Assembly: GCA_030584105.1 (NCBI GenBank)
Contig: CP129491.1
Location: 3,162,001-3,226,000, forward strand
Reading direction: 5' to 3'
Source: UTCHB3 sp002050155
GTDB taxonomy: Bacteria > Bacteroidota > Ignavibacteria > Ignavibacteriales > Ignavibacteriaceae
Length of the DNA stretch: 64,000 nucleotides
Below the pieces are notes generated by a model. That model made no database searches, was not told the origin of the DNA, and was given only the letters and a program-made list of their open reading frames with translations. Below are positions 11,388 through 20,816 of this stretch, in pieces. Numbering within the stretch: position 1 is the first letter of the stretch; each line of letters starts with the position of its first letter. The translations under genes were made by a program, and so were the position numbers.

Positions 11388-14300
11388 ATGGTGAGAAAGT
11401 CACTTTTTTTATTCTTTTTATTCTCTTTTTCAATAAGTCTTTTTGCACAATACCGAGTTGATTCATACAAAGAAACGGGAAATGAAATTCGTTTCGAAGT
11501 GTCGCCTGAATTGGTGCCTCTTGCAAAGTTGACCGATGATATTCAGACAAAACTAATGAGCTACTATGATGAATCCCGACCCGGAGAACTTTCGCTTCCT
11601 GCTAAATCACTTTTCGTAGCAATTCCGCCGGGTTCCGGAGTAACCGTTGATTTTAGGATAATCGAGAGCAGCGTCGAAAATTTCAATCCTTCAATAAATC
11701 CTGAAGCGACACTTACAAAAGACACCACAATAAAACTCAATTTTGAACCGCCTTTAGTGGCAAAACAGGCGGTAAAACCGGCGATCGAGGTACTCGGTTA
11801 TTTTGAGCTAAAAGGGGTTCGGGTTGTTCATTTGCGCTTGAATCAGTACAGTTTTCAGCCCGCTACTGCAGAGCTGACAACGATCAAAAAAATTCAAATC
11901 ACTGTTATTCCCGACAAACCTTTGATTACCTATAACCAAGGAATTCGTTTTTCAGAAAGTGCGCTTTCGCTCTTAAAAGGGGTGTTAATTAACCCGGAAG
12001 ATGCACAGAAATTTGCTTCTAAGGGTTCATCTGCAACAATGGGCAATTCAGGAGCGACTGGCAGCTTTGGTGCGGCAGGCAGTTCAAATGGTGAGAACAG
12101 TTCAGGCGGAAAGAGCAACTCCGGTGGGGCAGGCAGCTCATTAGGAATGGGGAGTGTAGTGGGCACCGCAATTTCAGCCACTAACGATACCACAGGCAAC
12201 TGGATAGATTTCGGTGCAAACTATGTTAAAATTGGTGTTGCAAAGGATGGGGTATATCGTGTATATGGGTCTGACCTTCAGGCAAAAGGTGTAAATCTGA
12301 ACGAGATACAACCTGCGACACTTCAACTGCTGAAAAAAGGGATTCAGGAGCCAATTTTTGTGAACGACGGTACCGATAATCGCTTTGATCCCACAGATTA
12401 CATCGAATTTTTGGGTGAGCGAAACATGGGTGCCCCAAATTATCGCACCCCTAACGCCTATGGGCAGCCGTATAACGAATATTTCGACCGTTTTACCGAT
12501 ACTACAGTTTACTGGATAACCTGGAACCGTGCTTCCGGGGAAAGGGCAGTAACTGCACCGCAAACTTTGGGTGCAAATACGGATACGCTTAAGTATTACC
12601 ATGAGTTGATTCACTTGGAAACGGATGTTTCGTATCTTAATTTTGACGCAGATATAGTTCGCAGGGAAATGCCATATTTCATGGAGAATAAAACTTTCTA
12701 CTGGCAAAGAGTGATTGTAACCAACGATATGAAAAGCATGACCGCTAATTTCAATCTTAATGAAATTGCCGGAAGCGACAGCGTGCGGTTTTATGCAAGA
12801 TTAACAAGTGCGGCTTCAACAATTCAGACCGGTTCTCACATTCTGGCTTTGCAGGTGAAAACTCTTTATCCCACTTATGATTCAACCACACTAAACCAAT
12901 ATGACCGCGCAGTCTTAAGAGGCACTGCTCCGGTTTCTTTATTCGCAAGCGGAAACAATGCAATTAAAGTGCTTTCGTATCCAACAGGAACTGACATCAA
13001 CACAGTGTGGCTTGACTGGGCAGAAATTGAATACCCGAGGAATCTGAAAGCAACGAGTGACTCGCTGCTGTTTCGTTTCCCTTACACGGCAACGGGTGCG
13101 ATTAAAAGTATTCAGGTAACGAATGTTGCTGCCGACAGCCTGTTGCTTTGGAAAAAAGGAAGCGGTAAAAAGAAAATTTTTGTGCAGCGCACCGGTGGCG
13201 AATTGGTGCTGCAGGATACCGTTAACTCAAACGACAGCTACTTCTTAGTAAGCAACGCAAAAGTATTAAAACCGACAATTTACTACAAAAAGCAGTGGAA
13301 AAACCTGCGAAACCCACAGAACAAAGCAGATTATCTGGCGGTTTCGGTTGCGGAATTTGCTCAACCGGTGCGCCAGCATTTGGTATTTCTGAAAAACCAT
13401 GAAAATTTAGATACGATGTTTATCGATATGAACGATGTTTACGATGAATTTTCATACGGATATTTTTCGACTGAAGCCCTTCGGGAATTTTTCAGAACCA
13501 CACAAACTACATGGCAAAGCCCCGTGCCCGAATACGCAATTTTGGTCGGAAGTGCCGGATATGACTATCGTGGCACCATTTCATCATATTTTCGTTATCC
13601 ACTTAAGCGGAACATCGTTCCTTCATACGGTTCTCCCTTGAGCGATAATCTTTTATCCGTTTTTGATTCAACTGCATCGGTAATTCCGCAGATGTTGGTA
13701 GGCAGGATACCCGCAAAGAACTTTGAGGAAGTGCGGCATTATTTTGAAAAACTGTCGAACCATTACACGCAGAAATATGATTTGTTCAACAAGCGGGTGC
13801 TGTTGCTCTCCGGAGGTGATAACCAGGGACAGGCGGTTGATTTTAGAAATCAGAACACTGCTTTGATGCAATATTTCACAAATTCACCTTATTCGTTCGA
13901 TCACAATCAATATTACAGAACATTTACACCCGTTTTTAGCAATTACGGGCCCTTCCCATTGGATGAAGTTGATGCAAACATAAAAAAGGGGGGTGTTATA
14001 CTATCTTATGTCGGGCACTCCGGCACATTCCATTGGGATAACGATATTCGAACCCCCAGCCAGTTATTGAACACATCGAACAAGGGTTCGTTACTGACCG
14101 ATTTTGGATGTTCCACGGGCAAATTTGGAGAGCCGGATGTGGATTGTTTTGCAGAGCAGTTTCTGTTATACCCTACTGGGCAGCCAATTTCTTACATCAG
14201 TAATTCAAGTTTGGGTTTCAGCAGCACGGCAAGTGTAGCACCTGCGCTTTTCTATAAAAGTATGTTGAACGACAGTCTTTGGGCACCTTCGTCGGCACTT

Positions 14301-16865
14301 CGCACCGCAAAGGTCAAGTTGATTCAAACTTACGGTAATTCTTCAACCGGGCAGCTGTTTGCGATGACAAACACCTTTTTTGGCGACCCTTATCTCTCGA
14401 TTAAAATACCGCCAAAGCCGAACTTTACATTTGCGGAAGAATCTTTAACAATTAACCCCGCGCAACCGGATGATAAGCAGGATTCAATTAAACTGACTAT
14501 AATTTATTACAATTATGGCAGCGAAACTAACGATTCAATGAAAATCAGGTTAACCGACATTTCTGCAGGAAGCACTGTTTTGGATACCGTACTAATGCGT
14601 AAGGTACCGGGGTTCCGGGATTCGCTTGCAGTTTTTATTCCGATAAAGAACCGGTTAGGCGTTCACTCGTTGAAGGCAGTGTTAAATTACGACCATGCAA
14701 TTGACGAAATTTACAACGACGATAACGAAGCATCGTTAAGCTTTATTGTGGCAACAACAAGTTCGCGCGATAACTTGAAGTACAGCAGTGAAAACATCAT
14801 AAAGGATTATCTTTATTTTATTAATCCGTTGAGGAAACCGGAAATTGAAAGGATAGATTTGCAAATAGCCACCGATCCACAGATGGCCGGAGCAACTCAA
14901 TTTTCAGTACCGTTTGATTCATTCTATACCAAGGTTTCGCTCTCTTCGCTGCAAAAAAACAGAAGATATTATTTCAGAGTGAAGGAGAGCAGTTCCGGTG
15001 ATTACGGAAGTGTCAGGACATTCTATTTAGGTGACCGGAACGGTTTTGGGCTGACCGATAGTATTGCTTTTGCCGGAAGCGAGGGGATTAACGCCGGGTT
15101 CAGGAATGGAAAATTTTCACTGCAGGATCGAAGTGTAGCCCTTCATGTTACCGCAGCCGGATATTATGACGGCAACTCTGCTGTAATAAGTTACAACGGT
15201 AACAATGCCTTAGTTTCCAACACGGTGCTTAGCCATAATGTTGCGGTTTTTAACGCTGAAGATATGCGGTTCTTATACACGCAATCTTATAACTTAACCT
15301 TCGGAAACACAGTGGGGGACCGTGACCGGTACAAAGCTTTGTTGGATTCGTTGGATGAAAGCAAAATTTTGATCGTTGCAGCAGCACATGATCCGTTCAC
15401 CGGTACTGATGCGGATTTGAGAACCAAATTGAAAGGTTTCGGAAGCAAGTATATTGATTCTGTGGGTGTGCGCGATTCATGGTTTATGGTGGGGCGGAAA
15501 AACGCACCCGTTGGAAGTATCCCGGAGGGATGGAAAAAAGCCAATTTCGGAGCTGTTAGCTTTGATTCACTTTACCGTTTTACTTCCGTTGACGGAAGTT
15601 TGGTTACTGATGAGATTGGACCCGTTACTTCGTGGGATGGGTTGCAGGTGGCTGCAAACACTCCGGACTCAAGCACCTTAAGTTTCCGTGTGATAGGAAA
15701 AAAGGGGGACGGCACAGTGGATACAACGGGGTATTTAACAGGTTCAAACTCGAATTACGATCTAAGTTTCCTTAATTCGTCAGGTTACGAGAAGATTAAA
15801 ATAAGGGGTGATTTGAAGAGCCTTGATAAAAAATCATCTCCGGAAATAACCGGTTTGTTTGTCACTTATCAGGATTTTACCGAAGTGGGGACAAACTACC
15901 AAAGTGTTACTATTTCAGCAGACACTGTGCTGCCAAGACGAAATCTTTCGTTGGGGTTCAAAGTCTCGAATGGAAGCGAAACAGTTGCGCGTAATTTCAA
16001 GGTGCGGGTAGAATCGCAGGTAAAAAATGACCCGCCGGTGAAAATTTTTGAAACGACGGTTGATTCACTGCCTGCATTTTCGCACAAAGCATTTAGTATC
16101 GATTACGAAGCGCCGATTGAACTGGGTACGGCGCAGTTTATAATTACGATTGATCCTGAAAATGTTTTGAAAGAGTTTTTCAGGGATAACAACACATACA
16201 ATGTCCCATTTTACATAAAAGGCGACACTTCCAAACCATATCTGGCGTTTACGATCGACGGGACCGATATTCCTGATGGAGAATATATCAACCCACAAGC
16301 GGAGTTCAAAATTGAATTATACGATTTTTCATCGATTCCGCTGACAGATACCACCACCATATCGATGAAGTTAAACGGCAACCCTGTTTTCTTCAAGTCA
16401 GAAGGTGTAAGTTATTCTTTCAGCAACAGCAACCCCAAAATAACGGTTAGATACAAACCGGGCTTCCCGGATGGAGACCATGAGTTCAGCGTTGTTGCCC
16501 GCGGAAATGCAAGCTCTTTCGCTGATACGGCACGAATTGAAAAGCATTTTTCAGTAATGAACGAGGCAAAATTGCTGAATGTGTATAACTATCCGAACCC
16601 GTTTATTAAAGATACCTGGTTCACTTTTAAGCTAACTCAAATTCCCGAACAGTTAAGAATAGTGGTTTACACGGTTGCAGGAAGAAAAATCAGGGATATG
16701 GAGGTTCCGGTTTCGCAGCTGAAGTATGATTTTAATCGGATTTACTGGGACGGACTCGATGAAGACGGCGATGAACTTGCCAACGGCGTTTATTTTTACA
16801 GAGTTATAATGAAAAAAGGAGACAAAACGGAAAGAATCACAGAGAAATTAGCGATTGTCCGTTAG
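11388..16865 (+). CDS. porU: PorU-like type IX secretion sortase, C25 (gingipain-type) peptidase
   Basis: This is a very large exported cysteine peptidase (1825 aa). A signal peptide (about 1-20, ending LFAQ) is followed by an N-terminal beta region, then the C25 caspase-like fold with catalytic His in SYVGHSG (about H877) and catalytic Cys in DFGCSTGKF (about C908). CARDB/Ig-like modules follow, and the C-terminus is a type A sorting domain (YNYPNPF ... WDGLDEDGDELANGVYFYRV). PorU is the T9SS sortase that cleaves sorting domains and attaches cargo to A-LPS. Residues about 208-265 are a Gly/Ser/Asn-rich degenerate repeat not expected in the family. GTG 11385 precedes ATG 11388 directly. The 3' end overlaps the convergent next gene by 29 bases. 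It could instead be a secreted C25 peptidase; PorU is favoured by size and architecture. Confidence 0.82.
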   Translation: MVRKSLFLFFLFSFSISLFAQYRVDSYKETGNEIRFEVSPELVPLAKLTDDIQTKLMSYYDESRPGELSLPAKSLFVAIPPGSGVTVDFRIIESSVENFNPSINPEATLTKDTTIKLNFEPPLVAKQAVKPAIEVLGYFELKGVRVVHLRLNQYSFQPATAELTTIKKIQITVIPDKPLITYNQGIRFSESALSLLKGVLINPEDAQKFASKGSSATMGNSGATGSFGAAGSSNGENSSGGKSNSGGAGSSLGMGSVVGTAISATNDTTGNWIDFGANYVKIGVAKDGVYRVYGSDLQAKGVNLNEIQPATLQLLKKGIQEPIFVNDGTDNRFDPTDYIEFLGERNMGAPNYRTPNAYGQPYNEYFDRFTDTTVYWITWNRASGERAVTAPQTLGANTDTLKYYHELIHLETDVSYLNFDADIVRREMPYFMENKTFYWQRVIVTNDMKSMTANFNLNEIAGSDSVRFYARLTSAASTIQTGSHILALQVKTLYPTYDSTTLNQYDRAVLRGTAPVSLFASGNNAIKVLSYPTGTDINTVWLDWAEIEYPRNLKATSDSLLFRFPYTATGAIKSIQVTNVAADSLLLWKKGSGKKKIFVQRTGGELVLQDTVNSNDSYFLVSNAKVLKPTIYYKKQWKNLRNPQNKADYLAVSVAEFAQPVRQHLVFLKNHENLDTMFIDMNDVYDEFSYGYFSTEALREFFRTTQTTWQSPVPEYAILVGSAGYDYRGTISSYFRYPLKRNIVPSYGSPLSDNLLSVFDSTASVIPQMLVGRIPAKNFEEVRHYFEKLSNHYTQKYDLFNKRVLLLSGGDNQGQAVDFRNQNTALMQYFTNSPYSFDHNQYYRTFTPVFSNYGPFPLDEVDANIKKGGVILSYVGHSGTFHWDNDIRTPSQLLNTSNKGSLLTDFGCSTGKFGEPDVDCFAEQFLLYPTGQPISYISNSSLGFSSTASVAPALFYKSMLNDSLWAPSSALRTAKVKLIQTYGNSSTGQLFAMTNTFFGDPYLSIKIPPKPNFTFAEESLTINPAQPDDKQDSIKLTIIYYNYGSETNDSMKIRLTDISAGSTVLDTVLMRKVPGFRDSLAVFIPIKNRLGVHSLKAVLNYDHAIDEIYNDDNEASLSFIVATTSSRDNLKYSSENIIKDYLYFINPLRKPEIERIDLQIATDPQMAGATQFSVPFDSFYTKVSLSSLQKNRRYYFRVKESSSGDYGSVRTFYLGDRNGFGLTDSIAFAGSEGINAGFRNGKFSLQDRSVALHVTAAGYYDGNSAVISYNGNNALVSNTVLSHNVAVFNAEDMRFLYTQSYNLTFGNTVGDRDRYKALLDSLDESKILIVAAAHDPFTGTDADLRTKLKGFGSKYIDSVGVRDSWFMVGRKNAPVGSIPEGWKKANFGAVSFDSLYRFTSVDGSLVTDEIGPVTSWDGLQVAANTPDSSTLSFRVIGKKGDGTVDTTGYLTGSNSNYDLSFLNSSGYEKIKIRGDLKSLDKKSSPEITGLFVTYQDFTEVGTNYQSVTISADTVLPRRNLSLGFKVSNGSETVARNFKVRVESQVKNDPPVKIFETTVDSLPAFSHKAFSIDYEAPIELGTAQFIITIDPENVLKEFFRDNNTYNVPFYIKGDTSKPYLAFTIDGTDIPDGEYINPQAEFKIELYDFSSIPLTDTTTISMKLNGNPVFFKSEGVSYSFSNSNPKITVRYKPGFPDGDHEFSVVARGNASSFADTARIEKHFSVMNEAKLLNVYNYPNPFIKDTWFTFKLTQIPEQLRIVVYTVAGRKIRDMEVPVSQLKYDFNRIYWDGLDEDGDELANGVYFYRVIMKKGDKTERITEKLAIVR

Positions 16866-18411
16866 GTGAATCGATGAGCGATATTTTGAATATATTGTAG
16901 CCGTCGAGTGTCCCGATAATCTGAGCAGATACGCCCAATTTCTGAATTGTTTCCAATCTATCAGCCGTGATAATGTAATCTACGCCATATTTTTTAAGAA
17001 TGGAACGCTTTTGTTCAATTGAAGAAGCGCTGAAGAAGTTTTCAATATCAGCGCTTTTTTCTTTTGTGCCGGGGATTGCGGGGTTCGGGTAGTAATACAC
17101 AACCGTTTTTTGATGTGTAACTCTGACAATCATTGTTGAAACGGGAACCGGTGCCAAGATTACCCCGTTATCTGAAATTAAAGAATCCAACCGGGAATAT
17201 TCGTTGTAGTATCTGAAATTGGAATAATACCCTAACGGTTTACCGTTTTTAAAATCAGGGAAAACTGAAATGGTGCTGAAGGAAAACGGAAACTGAAGAA
17301 GCGCCAAAAGCCCCACAGCCAAAATAACCAAATGTTGAGATATTTTACCTAATAATGGGAATGATCTTATCATCCATTCGATAGTTGCCAAGTGCATTAA
17401 AAATAGAGTGAAAACCGTAAACCTGGCAATTGGTTCATTTTTAATAATGAAAAAGTTTAAGATGTAAACCGGGATTAAAGAAACGAACAGAATAACCCGC
17501 CAGTCTTTTCGATTTTCTTTGAATACTTTGTAAAAAGTGATTAACGAAGGGGGCAACAGGAGCAGAAACGACCAAATACCGGTGTAATACCACTTATAGC
17601 TATCCGGCAGATTAAAAACGGAAGTTTCCATTGAAGAGAACAGCATTGAAGCAATAGGGTAGAATTGCCACAAAAAAGAAATAAGAAGTGCGAAAACGGG
17701 GAGCAGCATCTGCATGGTACGGTTGAAGCTCCATTTGTTGCTTGCAAAAATTGTTTTCCCGAGAATAATCAACATTATAAAGGCACCCGAAAGGGGGTGA
17801 ATGGCGAAAGAAAAAGCGGCAATAAAGAGATAACTCAGGTTTTTAAAGAATTTCTCATCAGGGTTAAAATTTGCAACAGTAAGCAGGATAAAGGGAAAGA
17901 CAAACCGGTAAGGGTAACCCAAAGTTAACGGAATCAGACCAAAGTTATAGTAACCGCTTGATAGGGGGGGGAAAAGCCAGCCAAATAAAAAAACTACCAG
18001 AACGGTTAGAGAATAGTTTTTATCTCCGAAGTATTTTTCGGCTAAAATTTTCACGCTGTATAAGAAGAAAACGAGGTTGAAAACTCCGGCAGCCGTAAAC
18101 ACCACCAAAGGACTTAGCCCGGATAGTTTTGAAATAATACCAAGCAGAAAATGATAGGGCGTCATCAAATGTGAGGCACCATTTCCGTTGATATAAGGGT
18201 CAACAGGTGAAAAGGGGGAATCTCTGAAGGCGATGATTTGGGCTATATGATCCCAAATATCGTAGCGTGTATAAAAAGCCTCCAAAAAAACAGAACCAAC
18301 AATCGCATAGAGTAACAACAACGCAGAAACGACGAGAAAGGCTCTGTAAGAAAACAGGAGCTGAATTAATCGGCATTGTTCGGGCAATTTACTGAAGAAT
18401 GATCTGTTCAA
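16837..18411 (-). CDS. Polytopic membrane protein, GT-C-like, function unknown
   Basis: The 524-residue protein has about 11 hydrophobic segments, a first extracytoplasmic loop with YTRYDIWDHIAQIIAFRDSPF and ASHLMTPYHFLLG, and a soluble C-terminal stretch (YGVDYIITADRLETIQKLG) of the kind seen at the end of GT-C-like and DUF6541-type membrane proteins. The called start is TTG at 18411 without a clear SD; the next Met is residue 83, inside the first loop, so a start near 18411 is needed. It converges on the porU-like gene, sharing 29 bases. A role in glycan transfer is possible but unproven. Confidence 0.6.
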   Translation of the reverse strand: MNRSFFSKLPEQCRLIQLLFSYRAFLVVSALLLLYAIVGSVFLEAFYTRYDIWDHIAQIIAFRDSPFSPVDPYINGNGASHLMTPYHFLLGIISKLSGLSPLVVFTAAGVFNLVFFLYSVKILAEKYFGDKNYSLTVLVVFLFGWLFPPLSSGYYNFGLIPLTLGYPYRFVFPFILLTVANFNPDEKFFKNLSYLFIAAFSFAIHPLSGAFIMLIILGKTIFASNKWSFNRTMQMLLPVFALLISFLWQFYPIASMLFSSMETSVFNLPDSYKWYYTGIWSFLLLLPPSLITFYKVFKENRKDWRVILFVSLIPVYILNFFIIKNEPIARFTVFTLFLMHLATIEWMIRSFPLLGKISQHLVILAVGLLALLQFPFSFSTISVFPDFKNGKPLGYYSNFRYYNEYSRLDSLISDNGVILAPVPVSTMIVRVTHQKTVVYYYPNPAIPGTKEKSADIENFFSASSIEQKRSILKKYGVDYIITADRLETIQKLGVSAQIIGTLDGYNIFKISLIDSPNGQSLISL

Positions 18412-18582
18412 ACCGGTGTTTATCTGCGATTTTAAATTGAAACAAAATCAAATATAAACAGATTTGTGAAATAGTTAAATGAAAAATACCATTTGCTGTT
18501 AAAACAGAATTAATTCGCGCGGCAGTACAAAAAAAATTTTATTAAAAGAGGAAAAAATATTTTTATTCTAACAAATATTTCT

Positions 18583-18590
18583 TATTTTTG
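18583..18590 (+). promoter_or_regulatory. Bacteroidota-type -7 element (TATTTTTG) upstream of the epimerase gene
   Basis: TATTTTTG fits TAnnTTTG exactly. No TTG sits at the expected -33 distance, so the call rests on the -7 alone. The start would lie about 50 bases before the leader hairpin. Confidence 0.45.
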
Positions 18591-18640
18591 CCTATAGGTA
18601 AAGGTTAATTTTTTAGGTAACAATAAAATTCAAGACATGA

Positions 18641-18670
18641 ATAAAAGCGTGTAGTTATATGCGCTTTTAT
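18641..18670 (+). other. Leader hairpin with five-codon open frame before the epimerase gene
   Basis: ATAAAAGCG and CGCTTTTAT form a perfect 9-bp inverted repeat with a 12-base loop, 45 bases before the ATG of the epimerase. A mini-frame ATG AAT AAA AGC GTG TAG begins at 18637 and ends inside the hairpin. It may be a translational attenuator, or chance. The 303-base gap 18412-18714 otherwise holds only AT-rich promoter-like sequence. Confidence 0.45.
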
Positions 18671-18714
18671 GTCTGTTATTTGGGCACTCTTTAGTGCCTG
18701 AAAAGGTTTGGGTT

Positions 18715-19665
18715 ATGAGGATTTTGGTTACAGGTGGACTGGGAGCCGTTGGGAGGGCTTTAGTTACCGATTTAAAGAAAGCAGGGCACGAGGTTTTCGT
18801 AATAGATATTGATCCCCACTATCACAACGAAAATTACGCTCGCATTGATGTGAGCGAGTTCCGCCAGTTGGAAAGACTGTGGACCGGTGGTGGCTGGAGC
18901 AGTGGCTATATGAACACCCCAAGAAAATTCGATTTTGTTTTTCACCTTGCTGCCGAATTTGGCAGATGGAACGGTGAAGACTACTACGAAACTGTTTGGA
19001 AAACCAATGCTATTGGTACCAAAAACATCCTACGCATGCAGGAAAGAGAGGGTTTCAAGGCTGTTTACTTCAGTACTTCGGAAGTGTACGGCGACCATAA
19101 CGATCTGATGGTTGAATCCGTTATGGATAATACAGAGATAAAGCAGCTGAATGATTATGCTCTTTCCAAGTGGGTAAATGAACAACAGGTTATTAACTCC
19201 GCGTTAATGAACGGCACCGAGAGTGTCCGTGTCAGGTTGTTCAATACTTATGGCCCGGGTGAATATTACACTCCCTACCGTTCGATGATCTGCCTTTTTG
19301 TTTACAGAGCACTTCATAATATACCTTATACGGTTTACAAAAACCATACAAGGACCAGCATATATATATCAGATGTCACCAGGACACTTTCCAAGATAGC
19401 GGAAAATTTCAAAGCGGGAGAAGTTTATAATATAGGCGGCACAGACTATCACGATATTGAGTCTGTTTCGAATAAAATTTTAAAATATATCGGTAAGGAT
19501 GACTCATTAGTTACCTACCGGGAATCAGAAGTAATGACCACGCGTTCGAAGAGAGTAGATTCTTCAAAAGCCGAGAGGGATCTCGGACATACAGTAACCG
19601 TTGGTTTAGATGAAGGCATTGCTAATACCATCCGTTGGATGAAAGAGGTCTATCAGGTTAGGTAA
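18715..19665 (+). CDS. NAD-dependent sugar epimerase/dehydratase (extended SDR)
   Basis: The protein (316 aa) has the Rossmann nucleotide motif TGGLGAVG (6-13), the STSEVYG segment (120-126) and the catalytic YALSK pair (Y148, K152) of extended short-chain dehydrogenases. These act on nucleotide sugars (4-epimerases, 4,6-dehydratases). The C-terminal half has RLFNTYGPGEYYTPYRS and VYNIGG, typical of the sugar-binding part. The start is ATG 18715, which directly precedes the MRILVTGG strand; an in-frame GTG 18694 adds seven unneeded residues. It is a single gene on its strand, near the glycan genes but separate from them. Substrate unknown. Confidence 0.85.
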   Translation: MRILVTGGLGAVGRALVTDLKKAGHEVFVIDIDPHYHNENYARIDVSEFRQLERLWTGGGWSSGYMNTPRKFDFVFHLAAEFGRWNGEDYYETVWKTNAIGTKNILRMQEREGFKAVYFSTSEVYGDHNDLMVESVMDNTEIKQLNDYALSKWVNEQQVINSALMNGTESVRVRLFNTYGPGEYYTPYRSMICLFVYRALHNIPYTVYKNHTRTSIYISDVTRTLSKIAENFKAGEVYNIGGTDYHDIESVSNKILKYIGKDDSLVTYRESEVMTTRSKRVDSSKAERDLGHTVTVGLDEGIANTIRWMKEVYQVR

Positions 19666-19802
19666 TAACCTTTTGAGAAGGGATCTCAGAGGATTCACTT
19701 TCGAGTGGTCTTCGTATTGTGGGCAAGGTGAAGGTTAGAGAAAAAAAATTAGATATAATTTCATCTGATTCAGGGTTAACGGAACCTCTAATTTAATCTG
19801 AA

Positions 19803-19854
19803 CGCCGGCGAAGTGAGGCAAAAAATTAAAAATATTTTGCAAATTTCGCCGGCG
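19803..19854 (+). other. Long GC-rich inverted repeat in the intergenic region
   Basis: CGCCGGCGAA and TTCGCCGGCG are a perfect 10-bp inverted repeat, extended inside by GCAAAA/TTTTGC, around an A/T-rich loop. No T run follows, so it is not a standard terminator for the epimerase gene. The gap 19666-20365 (700 bases) has no gene; it holds this hairpin, the 72-bp repeats and the rplM promoter. Confidence 0.7.
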
Positions 19855-19972
19855 GTGGAGTTGTGCGCTTCCCCGTGTGGAAGCGTTTTCCATTTTTTGT
19901 CATTTGGGTATTTTTAACTGCTTTTTATTTTTGAGACGCATCAAAAAAAATGTGCGCTTTTTGGTGAATTTT

Positions 19973-20188
19973 TACAGAAAGTCTCAATTCCACACGGGTT
20001 TCTGTTAATTTAGAGTAATCATTTTCGTTCCACCTGTGCGGTCATACAGAAAGTCTCAATTCCACACGGGTTTCTGTTAATTTAGAGTAATCATTTTCGT
20101 TCCACCTGTGCGGTCATACAGAAAGTCTCAATTCCACACTGTTTTTTGATAATTTAGAGTAATCATTTTCGTTCCACCTGCGCGGTCA
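19973..20188 (+). repeat. 72-bp tandem repeat, three copies
   Basis: Units start at 19973, 20045 and 20117 with a period of exactly 72. The first two are identical and the third differs at a few places. Each unit carries CAGAAA ... TTTCTG, a possible 6-bp stem, and TTCCACACGGG. The reverse complement of that last motif (CCCGTGTGGAA) also occurs at 19872-19882, so single-stranded DNA here could fold in several ways. Confidence 0.95.
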
Positions 20189-20293
20189 TACATTAAAACG
20201 AGGGGTGTGAAATACTTGATTTTTGTCACGCAATTGTATATTTACCCCGGCAGCAAAATTAAAAATCTTACCACTTCATATAAAATTAAAAAA

Positions 20294-20324
20294 TTGTATT
20301 TCTCGCGAAAAAATATTATATTTG
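20294..20324 (+). promoter_or_regulatory. Promoter of rplM-rpsI
   Basis: TTG at 20294-20296 and TATATTTG at 20317-20324 match the Bacteroidota -33/-7 consensus with a spacer of exactly 20. The start point would be about 35 bases before the rplM start codon. Confidence 0.75.
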
Positions 20325-20365
20325 TGGTCTTTGAAAAAACTTAATTTGGAGTTGGAGGATAAACT

Positions 20366-20806
20366 TTGAAGCAAGAAAAAATGACTCCATGGTACAGTAC
20401 CACAGAAGTAGAAAAGAAGTGGTATGTAGTGGATGCTTCGGGCAAAGTGCTTGGCAGATTAGCGACCGAAGTTGCCTGTATCATTAGAGGTAAACGGAAA
20501 CCGGAATACAGCCCGAACGCAGATACCGGTGATTTTGTAGTTGTGATCAATGCGGATAAAGTAATCGTTACCGGTAAAAGAGCCGAGTTAAAGGTTTACA
20601 AGCACCACAGTGGTTACCCGGGTGGGCTGAAAGAAAAAATGTACGGTGATTTGATTAAAACCAAGCCTGAGTTTGTGATCGAGCATGCCGTTAAAGGTAT
20701 GTTACCAAAAACTCGCCTTGGCAAGAAAATCTTTCATCATTTAAAGGTATATCGTGGTTCCGAGCACCCACACAGCGCTCAGAAGCCCGAATTAATTTCA
20801 ATATAA
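20366..20806 (+). CDS. rplM: Ribosomal protein uL13
   Basis: This is large-subunit protein L13 (146 aa). The conserved body KKWYVVDASGKVLGRLAT ... VACIIRGK and VIVINADK-like segment, HSGYPGGLKE, and the C-terminal PKTRLGKKIFHHLKVYRGSEHPHSAQKP match the family end to end. The start is TTG 20366: GGAGG at 20353-20357 has proper spacing to it and is too far from the in-frame ATG 20381. It is followed by rpsI after 10 bases, the usual rplM-rpsI operon. Confidence 0.97.
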   Translation: MKQEKMTPWYSTTEVEKKWYVVDASGKVLGRLATEVACIIRGKRKPEYSPNADTGDFVVVINADKVIVTGKRAELKVYKHHSGYPGGLKEKMYGDLIKTKPEFVIEHAVKGMLPKTRLGKKIFHHLKVYRGSEHPHSAQKPELISI

Positions 20807-20816
20807 CGGAGAATTA

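Noticed and set aside
19973..20188. CRISPR-like array or integron attC sites
   Set aside because: The units are near-identical over the full 72 bp, there is no repeat/spacer alternation, no integrase, and no attC core.
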